This document shows positions 6,775 through 6,940 of a stretch of 6,940 nucleotides of DNA, one piece after another. This DNA comes from Fusobacterium sp. (GTDB lineage Bacteria > Fusobacteriota > Fusobacteriia > Fusobacteriales > Fusobacteriaceae): NCBI GenBank assembly GCA_030527385.1, contig JAUNAY010000063.1:1-6940 (forward strand), written 5' to 3'. The notes below the pieces were generated by a model. That model was not told the origin of the DNA. It saw only the letters and a program-made list of their open reading frames with translations, and searched no databases. The position numbers and the translations under genes are program-made. Position 1 is the first letter of the stretch. Each line of letters begins with the position of its first letter.

Positions 6775-6940
6775 ATGAGTAATTATCAAATTAAAAAAAT
6801 TTTTAATAGAATTTTAATCATAATAATTTTTTGTTTTATCTCAATTCTTTCATATTCATTTGAGATAAAAAATAATATGGTAGTAGATAAATTTAACAAT
6901 TCAATAGAACTAAAGGAGTATAATAGAATAGTTTTAGTTG
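6775..6940 (+). CDS. Secreted protein, N-terminal part; probable substrate-binding protein of the transporter
   Basis: An open frame of 55 codons begins at ATG 6775, directly after the ATPase stop codon, with AAGGA at 6761-6765 9 nt upstream, and runs off the right edge. The N-terminus is a signal sequence or membrane anchor: basic residues (YQIKK, NR), then a hydrophobic run about residues 13-26 with one Cys at 20, then polar residues. The cysteine lacks a clear lipobox, so a lipoprotein is possible but unproven. The end, ELKEYNRIVLV (45-55), resembles the first strand of FecB/BtuF-type binding proteins, where a phrase like 'R-I-V-x-L' opens the first lobe. Position after permease and ATPase genes supports a periplasmic heme- or iron-complex-binding protein. 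Too little is visible to be certain. Confidence 0.68.
   Translation, partial: MSNYQIKKIFNRILIIIIFCFISILSYSFEIKNNMVVDKFNNSIELKEYNRIVLV

Overview
The window looks like Fusobacterium chromosome. It is strongly AT-rich (about 30% GC by eye). Codon use favours A/T-ending codons and AGA for arginine. The genes are Gram-negative types (TonB-dependent outer-membrane receptor, ExbB/ExbD motor) with strong GGAGG-type ribosome-binding sites. The gene set matches the anaerobic heme-uptake and heme-degradation (hmu) locus known from Fusobacterium nucleatum. I cannot assign a species.

Layout: two divergent operons flank a regulatory gap of about 200 bp (1330-1532). The leftward operon (minus strand) carries a flavodoxin-family gene (hmuF-like, GTG start), exbB and the first 59 codons of exbD, which runs off the left edge. 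The rightward operon carries a radical-SAM enzyme (hmuW/chuW type), a TonB-dependent receptor, a FecCD/BtuC-type permease, its ATPase, and the start of a secreted protein that is probably the substrate-binding protein and runs off the right edge. Rightward genes are packed with gaps of 0-20 nt, and the permease and ATPase overlap by one base (TAATG). No rRNA, tRNA, mobile element, CRISPR array or terminator is visible, and outside the 1330-1532 region no gap is longer than about 21 bases.

How the genes would work together (inference from families and context): the receptor imports heme across the outer membrane using energy from ExbB/ExbD and a TonB that must lie elsewhere. The binding protein, permease and ATPase carry it across the inner membrane. 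HmuW opens the porphyrin ring without oxygen and releases iron, and the flavodoxin supplies electrons and may handle heme or reduce the linear product. This is an uncommon but already described type of system. The less explained parts are the palindrome-rich divergent promoter region, a proposed heme receptor with only one histidine, and a cysteine cluster in ExbB.

Three start codons are set here from Shine-Dalgarno placement: exbB begins at ATG 801, the permease at ATG 4991, and the flavodoxin uses GTG at 1329.
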